Shown piece after piece: positions 29,561-38,485 of a DNA stretch of 64,000 bases. Source of the DNA: Sphingomonas sp. Leaf21 (GTDB lineage: Bacteria; Pseudomonadota; Alphaproteobacteria; Sphingomonadales; Sphingomonadaceae); contig NZ_CAKASM010000001.1 of assembly GCF_916858675.1 (NCBI RefSeq), forward strand, positions 496,001 to 560,000, in the 5' to 3' direction. How positions within the stretch are numbered: position 1 is the first letter of the stretch; each line of letters opens with the position of its first letter. The translations under genes and the position numbers were made by a program. The notes below the pieces were generated by a model. That model searched no databases, had not been told where the DNA came from, and worked only from the letters and a program-made list of their open reading frames with translations.

Positions 29561-31087
29561 ATGACGGGCGATCCCGGGGCCGATCGGCCCGTGCGCGTGG
29601 TGGTGGTCGGCGGCGGCACCGCCGGTTGGATGGCGGCGGCCGGCCTTGTCGGCCTGCTCCCCCGCGCGTGCAGTGTGCATCTGATCGAATCGGAAGAGAT
29701 CGGTATCGTCGGCGTCGGCGAAGCAACCCTGCCGCATCTACGGCTCTATCTGGAGCGGCTGGGCATCGATGAGGCCGCGTTCATGGCGGCGACCGATGCG
29801 ACCTTCAAACTCGGCATCGAGTTCAGGGACTTCGCACGCATCGGCGACCGCTACATCCACCCGTTCGGCACCTATGGCCGCCCCCTGGGCAGCGTCGGAT
29901 TCCACCATTACTGGCTCCGCCGTCATGCCGAGGGTGCGGGGCTGCCGCCGATCGGCGCCTATTCGGCCGGTGTGGTGGCCGCCGAAGCCCGCCGGTTTGA
30001 ACGACCGGGCACCGACGCCGAGGATCCGACGACCAGCTTCGGCTATGCCTATCAGTTCGATGCGACCCGCTTCGCACCCTTCCTTCGGCGCTGGGCAGAG
30101 GAACGCGGCGCTTCGCGTACCGAAGGGCGCGTTACATCGGTCGATCGTGACGGCGAAGACGGCCTCATCCGCGCCGTCCTGCTGGCCGATGGCACCCGGA
30201 TAGAGGGCGATCTGTTCCTCGATTGCTCCGGCTTCCGCAGTTTGTTGCTCGGTCAGGACCTGTCGGAGCCGTGGGAGGACTGGTCGCACTGGCTCCCCTG
30301 CGACCGCGCCGTCGCGGTGCCGAGCGTAACCCCCGATGCGCCGACCGAGCCCTTCACCCGCGCCACCGCCAGCGAAGCGGGATGGCGCTGGCGCATCCCG
30401 CTGCGTCACCGCGTCGGCAACGGGCATGTCTATGCCAGCGCATTTTGCAGCGACGAGCGCGCGACCGACGCGCTACTGGCCGGACTGGACGGTGCGCCGC
30501 TGGCCGAACCGCGCTTCCTGCGTTTTCGGGCAGGGCGACGGCGGCGCAGCTTCGTCGGCAACGTCGTGGCGATCGGGCTGGCATCGGGCTTTCTGGAACC
30601 ACTCGAATCGACCAGCATCTATCTGGTTCAGGCGGCGATCACCGCCCTGGTCGAGCATTTTCCCGACACCCGCATCGCTCAGATCGATCGCGACGGCTTC
30701 AACCGCGCGATCGATGCCGAATATGACCGGATCCGCGACTTCCTGATCCTCCATTACCATGCGACGACCCGCGACGACTCGCCCTTCTGGAACCATGTCC
30801 GGACCATGACCGTGCCCGATAGCCTGGCCGAGAAAATGGCGCTCTGGCGCGCGACCGGACAGGTTGCGCATTACCGCCACGGGCTGTTCCTCGAGCCGAG
30901 CTGGATCGCGGTCTATCTGGGACAGGGTATCGTGCCGCACGGATGGGATCCGCGCGCCGACCGTCCCGATCAGGCGGGATTGGACCGTGCGTTGTCCGGT
31001 CTGTCGCACGCGATTGCCGAGCGGGTCGGCCGGATGCCGGGCCATGATGCGGCGCTGGCGTCGATCGTGGCGGGGACGGCGGCATGA
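29561..31087 (+). CDS. Flavin-dependent tryptophan/indole halogenase-family protein
   Basis: A 508-residue FAD enzyme. The dinucleotide motif is GGGTAGWM (17-24). The halogenase lysine is K83 in ATFKLGIEF, and the WxWxIP signature is WRWRIP (275-280), which blocks monooxygenase chemistry in this family. FLEPLES (344-350) matches the catalytic Glu loop. All features of an active enzyme are present. It would use FADH2 from a reductase not encoded here to make HOX and halogenate an aromatic substrate. A GGGAGG site precedes ATG 29561; GTG 29558 is possible. The next gene overlaps it by 4 bases. The natural substrate is unknown. Confidence 0.88.
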   Translation: MTGDPGADRPVRVVVVGGGTAGWMAAAGLVGLLPRACSVHLIESEEIGIVGVGEATLPHLRLYLERLGIDEAAFMAATDATFKLGIEFRDFARIGDRYIHPFGTYGRPLGSVGFHHYWLRRHAEGAGLPPIGAYSAGVVAAEARRFERPGTDAEDPTTSFGYAYQFDATRFAPFLRRWAEERGASRTEGRVTSVDRDGEDGLIRAVLLADGTRIEGDLFLDCSGFRSLLLGQDLSEPWEDWSHWLPCDRAVAVPSVTPDAPTEPFTRATASEAGWRWRIPLRHRVGNGHVYASAFCSDERATDALLAGLDGAPLAEPRFLRFRAGRRRRSFVGNVVAIGLASGFLEPLESTSIYLVQAAITALVEHFPDTRIAQIDRDGFNRAIDAEYDRIRDFLILHYHATTRDDSPFWNHVRTMTVPDSLAEKMALWRATGQVAHYRHGLFLEPSWIAVYLGQGIVPHGWDPRADRPDQAGLDRALSGLSHAIAERVGRMPGHDAALASIVAGTAA

Positions 31088-32397
31088 ACATCCGAAACCT
31101 TCCCAGCAGGATCGCCGTCGTCGGCGGCGGCCCCGTGGCGCTGACCGCCGCGATCGGGTTCGCACAGGCCCTGCCGGACGCGACGGTTCACTGGATTCCC
31201 ATGCCGGTCGCGGAGGCGGCGCTCGCCGATCGGTGGCCGCTCGTCCTGCCATCGGCGCAGGCGATGCTCGCACGGCTGGATTGTCCGCCCGACCTTCTGC
31301 GCCGACACGGTGTGGCGACGCCGCGCCTGGCCACCCGCTTCGACGACTGGAGCCCGGATGGCGCATTCTGGATGGTCGCTGACGAGCCTGCGCCCGCATC
31401 GCCGGGGATCGCGCTTCACCAGCTTTGGCTGCGCGCCGGGAGCAAGACCGGTTTTCACACTCTGAACCCAGCCTGCGTAGCGGCGGATGCGGGGAACGTC
31501 CCGCCCGCCATGCAGCCAGCGCTGCACTGCTCCGCACCCGCCCTGACCCAGGGCCTTGCGTCCCTGGCGCGCCAGAGCGGGGTGGTCACCGCCACGGCAC
31601 CGCTGGCGCGCGTCGCGCGCGGATCGATCGGTGTCGAGGCGCTCGACCTCTCCGACGGCCGCCGCATCGCCGTCGATCTGGTGATCGACGCGACCGGTCC
31701 CGACCGGCTGGTAGCCACCGGGCAGGGTTTCGAGCCGTGGGATGCGTATCTGCCCTTTCGCCATTTGCGGATCGTGCCCGACGCGACCCCGCCCTCCCCC
31801 ATCGACCGCTATCGTGCGGTCGATGGCGGCTGGTCGGCGCGCTGGCCCGGTGCCCGCGCCTCGGCATCGGCGAAACGGGACGCATCGGGCGGCGCCATGA
31901 CCATCGAACCGGGACGATTGGCTGCGCCGCTGCGGGACAACGTCCTGGCGCTCGGTGACGCGGCGGTTCAGCCGGGGCTGCTCGGCCTGACGGGCTTCAC
32001 GCTCGCGCTGGCGGGGCTGGCGCTCGCGCTCGAGCTGTTGCCGGTCGGCGACGACATGGCGCTGTTGGCGGCCGAATATAATCGTCGGGTCAATCAGCGT
32101 TCCGACCGGATGCGCGACTATCTGGCGGCGCACCAGCTGTGCCTCAAGCCAAATGCCGAAGCGATGCCCCCTTCGCTCGCCGCCACGCTGGCGCAGTTCG
32201 CCCGGCGCGGCACCCTGCCCCCGGTCGACGAAGATTCGGTCGAGCGCGATGCATGGATCGCCGTGCTGATCGGGCAGGGCCTTCGCCCCGAGCGCGCCGA
32301 TCCGATCGCACTTGGACTCTCGCGCGACGAGGCGCGTCGCGCCTTGGGGAATTGGGCTGGACAGGCGCGCGCCGCCGCCGGAAAGCGCACCGCATGA
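31084..32397 (+). CDS. Halogenase-like FAD protein lacking catalytic motifs
   Basis: A 437-residue protein between two complete halogenase genes, overlapping each by 4 bases (ATGA). It keeps a diverged FAD-binding start (IAVVGGGPVALTAAIGF), the mid-region VIDATGPDRL and the late LALGDAAVQPGLLGLTGFTLAL loop. It lacks both the TFKLG lysine and the WxWxIP signature; the corresponding stretch reads DGGWSARWPGAR. It may be a non-halogenating flavoprotein, a partner of the flanking enzymes, or a pseudo-enzyme. Strict coupling of the three genes argues that it is used. Confidence 0.75.
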   Translation: MNIRNLPSRIAVVGGGPVALTAAIGFAQALPDATVHWIPMPVAEAALADRWPLVLPSAQAMLARLDCPPDLLRRHGVATPRLATRFDDWSPDGAFWMVADEPAPASPGIALHQLWLRAGSKTGFHTLNPACVAADAGNVPPAMQPALHCSAPALTQGLASLARQSGVVTATAPLARVARGSIGVEALDLSDGRRIAVDLVIDATGPDRLVATGQGFEPWDAYLPFRHLRIVPDATPPSPIDRYRAVDGGWSARWPGARASASAKRDASGGAMTIEPGRLAAPLRDNVLALGDAAVQPGLLGLTGFTLALAGLALALELLPVGDDMALLAAEYNRRVNQRSDRMRDYLAAHQLCLKPNAEAMPPSLAATLAQFARRGTLPPVDEDSVERDAWIAVLIGQGLRPERADPIALGLSRDEARRALGNWAGQARAAAGKRTA

Positions 32398-33899
32398 CCC
32401 ACGCCCCCATCGATCACGTCGTCATCGTCGGCGGCGGCACCGCCGGTTGGATGATGGCCGCCGCCGCCGGCCGCTATCTCGACAATGGCAGCCGCCGCAT
32501 CACCCTGATCGAATCGGACGCGATCGGCACGGTCGGCGTGGGCGAGGCGACCATCCCCTCGATCCTCAACTTCAACGCGTTGCTCGGCATCGACGAGGCG
32601 GAATTTCTCCGTGCGACGCAGGGCAGCTTCAAGCTGGGTATCGAGTTCGACGGCTGGCATCGGCCCGACAGCCACTACATTCATCCCTTCGGCCATTATG
32701 GTCGCGACATTCAGGGGCTGAACTTCCATCAGCTCTGGTTGAAGATGCGCCACGAAGCTGGCGTCGGGCCGATCGGCGACTATTCGTCCTCGACGGTCGC
32801 GATGGAACGGGCGGTGTTCGGCAAGCCGCAATCCGATCCCCGCTCGCCCCTGTCGGGGCTGGCCTATGCCTATCATTTCGACGCCGGGCTCTATGCCGCC
32901 TTTCTCCGCCGCCGTGCCGAAGCCGATGGCGTCGCGCGGGTCGAGGGGCGGATCGTCGACGTCGAACGCGACGCCGGGGGCGATATTGCGGCCGTCCGAC
33001 TGGAGGATGGCAGCCGGATCGCGGGCGACCTGTTCGTCGACTGTTCGGGCTTTCGCAGCCTGCTGCTTGGCCAGACGCTAGGCGTCAAATTCGAGGACTG
33101 GTCACACTGGCTTCCCTGCGACCGGGCTATCGCGGTGCCGACCAAGCGGACCGAACCGCTACTCCCCTATACCCGCGCGACCGCGCACGAAGCGGGCTGG
33201 CAATGGCGGATCCCGCTCCAGCATCGCACCGGCAACGGCGTCGTCTATGCCAGCCGTTTCATGGACGACAACGCGGCGGAGGCCTTGCTCCTGTCCCGCC
33301 TCGACGCGGCGCCGACCGCCGCGCCCCGGCGCCTGTCCTTCACCGCCGGGTGCCGGACGCGGCTTTGGGAGCGCAACGTCGTCGTGCTGGGTCTGGCGGG
33401 CGGGTTCCTGGAACCGTTGGAATCGACCAGCATCCACCTGATCCAGCAGGGCATATCCAAGCTGTTCGCGCTGTTTCCCGACAAGCGCATCTCGTCGGTC
33501 GAGCGCGACGAATATAACCGGCAGATGGGGGACAATTACCGCGCGATACGCGATTTCATCATTCTCCATTATCACGCCACCGCGCGCGACGACTCGCCTT
33601 TCTGGAACCATGTCCGCACGATGCCGCTGCCGGAGACTCTCTCCCGCAAGATCGCGCTGTTCCGCGAGAAGGGGCGGATCTTCCGCTATGAGGACGAGCT
33701 GTTCGCAACGCCGAGCTGGGTCGCCGTACTGCTGGGCCAGGGGGTTACGCCGGAGGGTTATGACCCGGTGATCGACGCGCTGGACGACGACCGCGTCCTC
33801 AGCGCGTTGCGCCAGATGCGACAGGCCACCGCCGCCGCCGTCGCCGCGCTGCCGCCCCATCCGGTCGCGCTGGCGCACATCCTGGATCCGGCTCGCTAA
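32394..33899 (+). CDS. Flavin-dependent tryptophan/indole halogenase-family protein (second complete copy)
   Basis: A 501-residue enzyme starting at ATG 32394 inside the stop of the preceding gene. It carries GGGTAGWM at 13-20, catalytic K80 in GSFKLGIEF, WQWRIP at 269-274, and FLEPLEST around 340. It aligns end to end with the 29561 product (shared EDWSHWLPCDRA, DDSPFWNHVRTM), so the two are paralogues. Relatives of this group from Brevundimonas and Xanthomonas brominate free indole in vitro, but their in vivo substrates are not established. It converges with the JmjC-cupin gene 6 bases away. Confidence 0.88.
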   Translation: MTHAPIDHVVIVGGGTAGWMMAAAAGRYLDNGSRRITLIESDAIGTVGVGEATIPSILNFNALLGIDEAEFLRATQGSFKLGIEFDGWHRPDSHYIHPFGHYGRDIQGLNFHQLWLKMRHEAGVGPIGDYSSSTVAMERAVFGKPQSDPRSPLSGLAYAYHFDAGLYAAFLRRRAEADGVARVEGRIVDVERDAGGDIAAVRLEDGSRIAGDLFVDCSGFRSLLLGQTLGVKFEDWSHWLPCDRAIAVPTKRTEPLLPYTRATAHEAGWQWRIPLQHRTGNGVVYASRFMDDNAAEALLLSRLDAAPTAAPRRLSFTAGCRTRLWERNVVVLGLAGGFLEPLESTSIHLIQQGISKLFALFPDKRISSVERDEYNRQMGDNYRAIRDFIILHYHATARDDSPFWNHVRTMPLPETLSRKIALFREKGRIFRYEDELFATPSWVAVLLGQGVTPEGYDPVIDALDDDRVLSALRQMRQATAAAVAALPPHPVALAHILDPAR

Positions 33900-33905
33900 G
33901 GGCGG

Positions 33906-34955
33906 TCAGGTCGCACCCAGAATCCGGCGCAGGAAGCCACGAATGCGCTCATCGCGCTCGGGCGATGGCGGCCCCAATATGCCTCGCGCGGCGGTCGGCA
34001 GGTGGTCGGCGACCCGCCCCGCCTGCTCGCCGAAGACGTACAGATCGAACCAGTCGCGCAACGCGGCGCGCTCGGCAGCGGGGCGGTCGCGCACCGCCAG
34101 GATCGCGTGGATCAGCGCGGCGAAGGGTGCATCGGGGGTGCCGCGCGTCCACCAGTAATTGACCAGCAGGTTGAGCGGCCCCTCGGCACGGATCTCGTGC
34201 CACCACTTGGCAGGGATGTAGATGGCATCGCCCGGCCCGAGTTGCGCAACCTGCGCCGCCGCCTGCGCGTGGACGAAACGCGGGAAACGGATGGAATCGG
34301 GCTTCTCCAGATCGACCATGCTGGTCGGTTGCCCCGCCATCGTCATGTCGAGCGGGCCGACATACAGATTTTCCGCCTGCTCGGGCGGGAACAGCACGAC
34401 GCGACGGCGTCCGGCCGCCACGGCGGCGATATTGCTCGCCATGTCGTAATGCGCCGAGACGCGACTGCCATTGCCGATCCACAATCGCGCCTGTGCATCG
34501 CCGACGGGCAGCGGCAGGACATGGTCGCGCGTCCAGCCGGGGAAATGCTCGGCCGCCGTGCTGGCCCCGGCATAGAGGGCGGGCGGCACAGGCTGCTGCG
34601 CGGCATCGACCAGCGCCTCGAGCAGCAGCGGCAGGGGAATCTGCGCCCGCTCGAAATTGAAGCCGGAGAAGTCGTCGCGGTAGAAGAAGCGCCCGCCGAT
34701 CGACGGATCCCCCGCCATCAGCCCCAGCGGCCGACCGCCGTCATAGCGCCGGAGATAGTCGGCGAGCGCGCCGACCCCCTGTCGTCCGGCCGCGACCACC
34801 GGCCAATGCGCGATAAGGCCGCGCATCACCACGGGCCGCGCCTCATCGACGAGCGCGAGGAACCCCTCGAGCGTCGTCGGCGCCACGCGTTCGGCAACCG
34901 GCGCGGCCTGCGCTACCCAGTCGCCAGCGATCGATGTTCCGGGGTCCTGTGTCAT
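33906..34955 (-). CDS. Cupin-like/JmjC domain protein, putative Fe(II)/2-oxoglutarate oxygenase
   Basis: A 349-residue cytoplasmic protein of the FIH-like cupin_8 group. The iron triad is visible: H169 and D171 in SAHYDMASN, and H253 in IPAKWWHEIRA. The strand following the first ligands, GRRRVVLFPPEQ, matches JmjC hydroxylases. Members hydroxylate protein side chains or small molecules. Genes of this type commonly accompany TonB receptors and halogenases in Caulobacterales and Sphingomonadales, which is the setting here. The gene converges on the halogenase operon and is divergent from the CE2 gene. The substrate is unknown. Confidence 0.82.
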   Translation of the reverse strand: MTQDPGTSIAGDWVAQAAPVAERVAPTTLEGFLALVDEARPVVMRGLIAHWPVVAAGRQGVGALADYLRRYDGGRPLGLMAGDPSIGGRFFYRDDFSGFNFERAQIPLPLLLEALVDAAQQPVPPALYAGASTAAEHFPGWTRDHVLPLPVGDAQARLWIGNGSRVSAHYDMASNIAAVAAGRRRVVLFPPEQAENLYVGPLDMTMAGQPTSMVDLEKPDSIRFPRFVHAQAAAQVAQLGPGDAIYIPAKWWHEIRAEGPLNLLVNYWWTRGTPDAPFAALIHAILAVRDRPAAERAALRDWFDLYVFGEQAGRVADHLPTAARGILGPPSPERDERIRGFLRRILGAT

Positions 34956-35079
34956 GACGATCCAACCGTGTCAGCGAATACATAAAAAAGGAAATGATTT
35001 TCGTTGCATCACCAGGCGCCGCGATTAGCAATCGGCGCGAAGGGGGCATGGTATCGCCGCCCCCGTTCGAGGAGAGACG

Positions 35080-36207
35080 ATGCCCCGCCCCCTGCCCCGA
35101 ATTCTGTCGGTCGCCGCGATCGTCGCGGGTCTGTCACTGATGGCCGTGCCCGCGCTCGCAGGTCAGGGCGACGGCGTCACGCCATTGGGTGCCGGGGCGC
35201 AGGCGGGACGCCCGCTGCCGCTGCATATCGGGGGCCGCGTCGTCGATCGGGACGGCTATCGTCGGCAGTGGCCGGGCACCTATTTCGAAGGGCGCTTCCG
35301 GGGTCCGGCGGTCGATCTGTCGGTCGGGCCCGGCGCGGTGTCGCTTCGGATCCGGGTCGATGGCGGCGCGGCGATGCCGCTCGTCAAGCCGCAGCCGGGG
35401 CTATATCGCATCGCCGCCAAGGGCGCGGGCGACCACAACATCCGCGTCGACGTGGCCAGCGAAAGCCAGGCGGGGCCGACGGTCGTCCGCGGTCTGTTCG
35501 CGCCCCAGGGCTCGATGGCGCTTCCCGCCCCGGCGGCGCGTGCGCGGCAGATCGAGTTCATCGGCGACTCGCATACGGTGGGTTACGGTAACACCTCGCC
35601 CGATCGTCAGTGCAGCCAGGACGTGATCTGGCGGACGACCGACACGACGCTCGGTGTGCCGGGGGTCACGGCGGCACGCTATGACGCCGATTATCAGGTC
35701 AATGCGATTTCCGGTCGGGGCATCGTGCGCAACTATGGCGGCTTTGCCGCGCCCACCGTGCCGGAGGCCTATCCCTATGCGCTGTTCGATGGCCAGATCC
35801 GGGCCACGACGCCGGGCTGGCACCCGCAGGTCGTGGTGATCGCGCTCGGCACCAACGACTTCTCCACCCCGCTCAAGCCCGGCGAACGCTGGGCGGATCG
35901 CGACGCGCTCCATGCCGATTACGAGCGCACCTACACCGCCTTCGTCGGAGGCCTTCGCAAGGCCTATCCGAGCGCGTTCTTCGTCCTGTGGGCAACCGAT
36001 CGCGCGGATGGGGAGATCGCGCGCGAGGTCAGCAAGGTGACCGACATGCTGCGCGCCGGGGGCGAGAAGCGGATCGCCTTCGTGCCCGTCAACGGCCTGG
36101 CGTTCAGCGGCTGCGACTCGCATCCCGATCTGGCCGACGACCGCCTGACTGCCGCCACGATCGAACGCGCGATCGATGCGCAGCCCGGCATCTGGGGCGC
36201 CCGCTGA
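35080..36207 (+). CDS. CE2-type carbohydrate acetylesterase
   Basis: A 375-residue exported protein with signal peptide MAVPALAG. An N-terminal beta-sandwich (about 40-145) precedes an SGNH hydrolase domain: S164 in FIGDSHTVGYGNTSPD, GTNDFSTPL for block III, and the terminal His in CDSHPDLADDR. That two-domain order and the GDSxTxGYG motif are characteristic of CE2 esterases, which remove O-acetyl groups from mannan, glucomannan or xylan. It starts a run of four overlapping genes (CE2, deacetylase, carboxylesterase, GH5), so it probably belongs to the mannan programme. Confidence 0.87.
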   Translation: MPRPLPRILSVAAIVAGLSLMAVPALAGQGDGVTPLGAGAQAGRPLPLHIGGRVVDRDGYRRQWPGTYFEGRFRGPAVDLSVGPGAVSLRIRVDGGAAMPLVKPQPGLYRIAAKGAGDHNIRVDVASESQAGPTVVRGLFAPQGSMALPAPAARARQIEFIGDSHTVGYGNTSPDRQCSQDVIWRTTDTTLGVPGVTAARYDADYQVNAISGRGIVRNYGGFAAPTVPEAYPYALFDGQIRATTPGWHPQVVVIALGTNDFSTPLKPGERWADRDALHADYERTYTAFVGGLRKAYPSAFFVLWATDRADGEIAREVSKVTDMLRAGGEKRIAFVPVNGLAFSGCDSHPDLADDRLTAATIERAIDAQPGIWGAR

Positions 36208-37013
36208 TGCGCCGCCTGCTGCTCGCCGCGCTGGCGATCGGCGTGGTTGCCGCGCCCGGTGTTGCCGCGACGCGTTGGCCGGGTGGTGCAAAGGCCGCCG
36301 TCGTCCTGACCTATGACGACGCGCTCCCGTCGCAGCTCGACCATGCCGTCCCGGTGCTCGACGCGGCGGGGTTCAAGGGCAGCTTCTTCCTCGCCAATGT
36401 CCGTGCGCAGGATGTCGCCCGCTGGCGCGCCGTCGCGGCCGAGGGGCATGAGCTGGGCAACCACACCATCTTTCACCCGTGCCGCGCCGCCGCCTTCCCC
36501 GCCGATCCGCGCTACACGACCGAGGCCTATACCCCTGCCTCCATGCTCAAGGAGATCGCGCAGCAGAACGTCCTGCTGACCGCGCTGGACGGCAAGACGC
36601 GCCACGGCTTCGCCACCCCATGCGGTGAGACGAAGGTCGGCGGCGTCGATTATCTCGAGCCGTTGCGCGCGTCGGGCTTGGTCACCTACGCGCGCGGGGT
36701 CAGTGCCAGTTCCGCCGAGCTGGCCGCCGATACCGGCACGCTCGATCCGATGCACGTCCCCGCACGCGGCTTCGGCGAGGGTGACGATGCCGCGCGCATG
36801 ATCGCCTTCGTCCAGCAGGCCGAGACGGGCGGCGGCATGGCGGTGCTGCTGTTCCACGGCGTCGGCGGCGACCATCTGGCGGTGACCGACGCGCAGCACC
36901 GGGCCTTTATCGACTGGCTGAAGGCCCATCGGCGTGAGGTGTGGGTGACCACCCTGCAACAGGCGCTAGACTGGGCGCGTGGCGAGCGGGATCGCGGGGC
37001 CGAGCCCCGGTGA
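36207..37013 (+). CDS. Exported polysaccharide deacetylase (NodB/CE4 fold)
   Basis: A 268-residue protein with a signal peptide (LLLAALAIGVVAAPGVAA). NodB motifs: D37-D38 in LTYDDALPSQ, and the metal histidines H86 and H90 in ELGNHTIFHPC. Motif 3 to 5 positions are less clear, with LLFHGVGGDHLAVT near the end. The start shares one base with the CE2 stop (TGATG), so translation is coupled. It would deacetylate a polysaccharide or oligosaccharide; with CE2 alongside, an acetylated hemicellulose is the best guess, though peptidoglycan cannot be excluded. Confidence 0.82.
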   Translation: MRRLLLAALAIGVVAAPGVAATRWPGGAKAAVVLTYDDALPSQLDHAVPVLDAAGFKGSFFLANVRAQDVARWRAVAAEGHELGNHTIFHPCRAAAFPADPRYTTEAYTPASMLKEIAQQNVLLTALDGKTRHGFATPCGETKVGGVDYLEPLRASGLVTYARGVSASSAELAADTGTLDPMHVPARGFGEGDDAARMIAFVQQAETGGGMAVLLFHGVGGDHLAVTDAQHRAFIDWLKAHRREVWVTTLQQALDWARGERDRGAEPR

Positions 37014-38485
37014 TCCTCTTCCTGACCGCGCTTCTGGCGAGCGCCGCGCCCGACGCGAGCGCCGCGCCGGTCGTCCGGGTCGCCGAGGGCAGCCTGCGCG
37101 GTGTGCGCGAGGCCGATGGACGGATGCTGTTTCGCGGCATCCCGTTCGCCGCGCCGCCGACCGGCCCGCGTCGCTGGCGCCCACCCGTGGCCGCGACGCC
37201 CTGGCGGGGCATTCGGGACGCGCGGGCGTCGGCACCGTCCTGCCTGCAGCTCGACGAAGGCTGGAACCGCGCCAATGCGACGGGCAGCCGGGAGGACTGC
37301 CTGTATCTGGAGGTCGGCACGGCGAACCTGTCCCCCGCCCGGCCGCAGCCGGTCATGGTCTGGATCCATGGCGGCAGCAATCGCGCTGGCGGCGCGCAGG
37401 GGACGGTCGGTTCCTCGTTGGTCACGCGGGGGATCGTCCTCGTCTCGATCCAATATCGCCTGGGACCGCTGGGCTTCATGGCTCACCCTGCGCTGACGGC
37501 GGAGGGCGCGACCCGCGCCTCCGGCAATTACGGCCTGATGGACCAGCAGGCGGCGTTGCGCTGGGTCCGGCGCAACATCGCGCGCTTTGGCGGCGACCCG
37601 GCCAATGTGACGATCTTCGGCGGCTCGGCGGGCGGGCAGGATGTCGGACTCCAACAGGTTTCACCCGGCGCCAGGGGTCTGTTCGACAAGGCGATCGAAC
37701 AGAGCGGCACCCCCGGCTTCGGCTGGGCGCCGCGCGACCTGCGCACGAGCGAGGCGATCGGACAGGAGATCGCCGACAAAGCGGGCCTTTCCCACGCCAC
37801 CGCGGACGCCCTTCGCGCCATTTCGGCCGACCGACTGCTGCAGGCGTCCCGCGAGATCCCGACGCCGCCGGGGCTTCCCGACGCGGGGACGGTGTGGCTG
37901 CAGACCACCATCGACGGAAAGGTCATTACCGAGCCGCCGAGCCGGACCTTGCAACGCGGCGGCGGCCTGGCTGTACCTTTGCTGATCGGGTCCAACGCGC
38001 GCGAGATCGACTTCTTCCACGATCCGGCGGCGGCGCGGCGCGGACTGGTCGAGGCGCTGGGCAGCGACGCCCCGGCCCTTCCCGACGGAGACACGCGACT
38101 GGCGACCGCCGAAGGGCGGCTCGCGCTCGCGACCGATCTGGTCTTCACCTGCCCCGCGACGCTCGTTGCGGATGCGCGCCAGCGCGCCGGGATCGCCGTC
38201 TGGCGATACGACTTCGGCTATTCGCCGCCCGGCGGCCCGGCGGTGACGCACAGCTCGGAACTTCGCTACATCTTCCATCGGCCTGGGGAAGACGGCGTAC
38301 CCGCCGACGCGCCCGACTTGCAGGGCTATTGGATCCGCTTCGCGCGAACCGGCAATCCCAATGGCGCGGGCGCGTCCGTGTGGCCGAAATGGGACGGTCG
38401 CGGCGCGGGCCTGTCGTTCACCGATCGTGGCACCGCCCCGACGATCCCCATGCCTGCGGTTTGTACACATGCCCGTTATCCCTGA
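37010..38485 (+). CDS. Exported type-B carboxylesterase
   Basis: A 491-residue alpha/beta hydrolase from GTG 37010, overlapping the deacetylase stop by 4 bases. The signal peptide is ILFLTALLASAAPDASA. The oxyanion region is VMVWIHGGSNRAGG and the nucleophile is S206 in IFGGSAGGQDV, where the usual Glu of GESAGG is Gly. A catalytic acid candidate lies in GSNAREIDFFHD and the His in THSSELRYIFH. It probably hydrolyses esters on plant polymers or released aromatics. The GGSAGG variant does not remove a triad residue. Confidence 0.85.
   Translation: MILFLTALLASAAPDASAAPVVRVAEGSLRGVREADGRMLFRGIPFAAPPTGPRRWRPPVAATPWRGIRDARASAPSCLQLDEGWNRANATGSREDCLYLEVGTANLSPARPQPVMVWIHGGSNRAGGAQGTVGSSLVTRGIVLVSIQYRLGPLGFMAHPALTAEGATRASGNYGLMDQQAALRWVRRNIARFGGDPANVTIFGGSAGGQDVGLQQVSPGARGLFDKAIEQSGTPGFGWAPRDLRTSEAIGQEIADKAGLSHATADALRAISADRLLQASREIPTPPGLPDAGTVWLQTTIDGKVITEPPSRTLQRGGGLAVPLLIGSNAREIDFFHDPAAARRGLVEALGSDAPALPDGDTRLATAEGRLALATDLVFTCPATLVADARQRAGIAVWRYDFGYSPPGGPAVTHSSELRYIFHRPGEDGVPADAPDLQGYWIRFARTGNPNGAGASVWPKWDGRGAGLSFTDRGTAPTIPMPAVCTHARYP

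Noticed and set aside
38361..38468. Longer N-terminus for the second GH5
   Set aside because: The upstream codons lie within the carboxylesterase gene and give an Arg/Cys-rich stretch; ATG 38469 yields a leader peptide.
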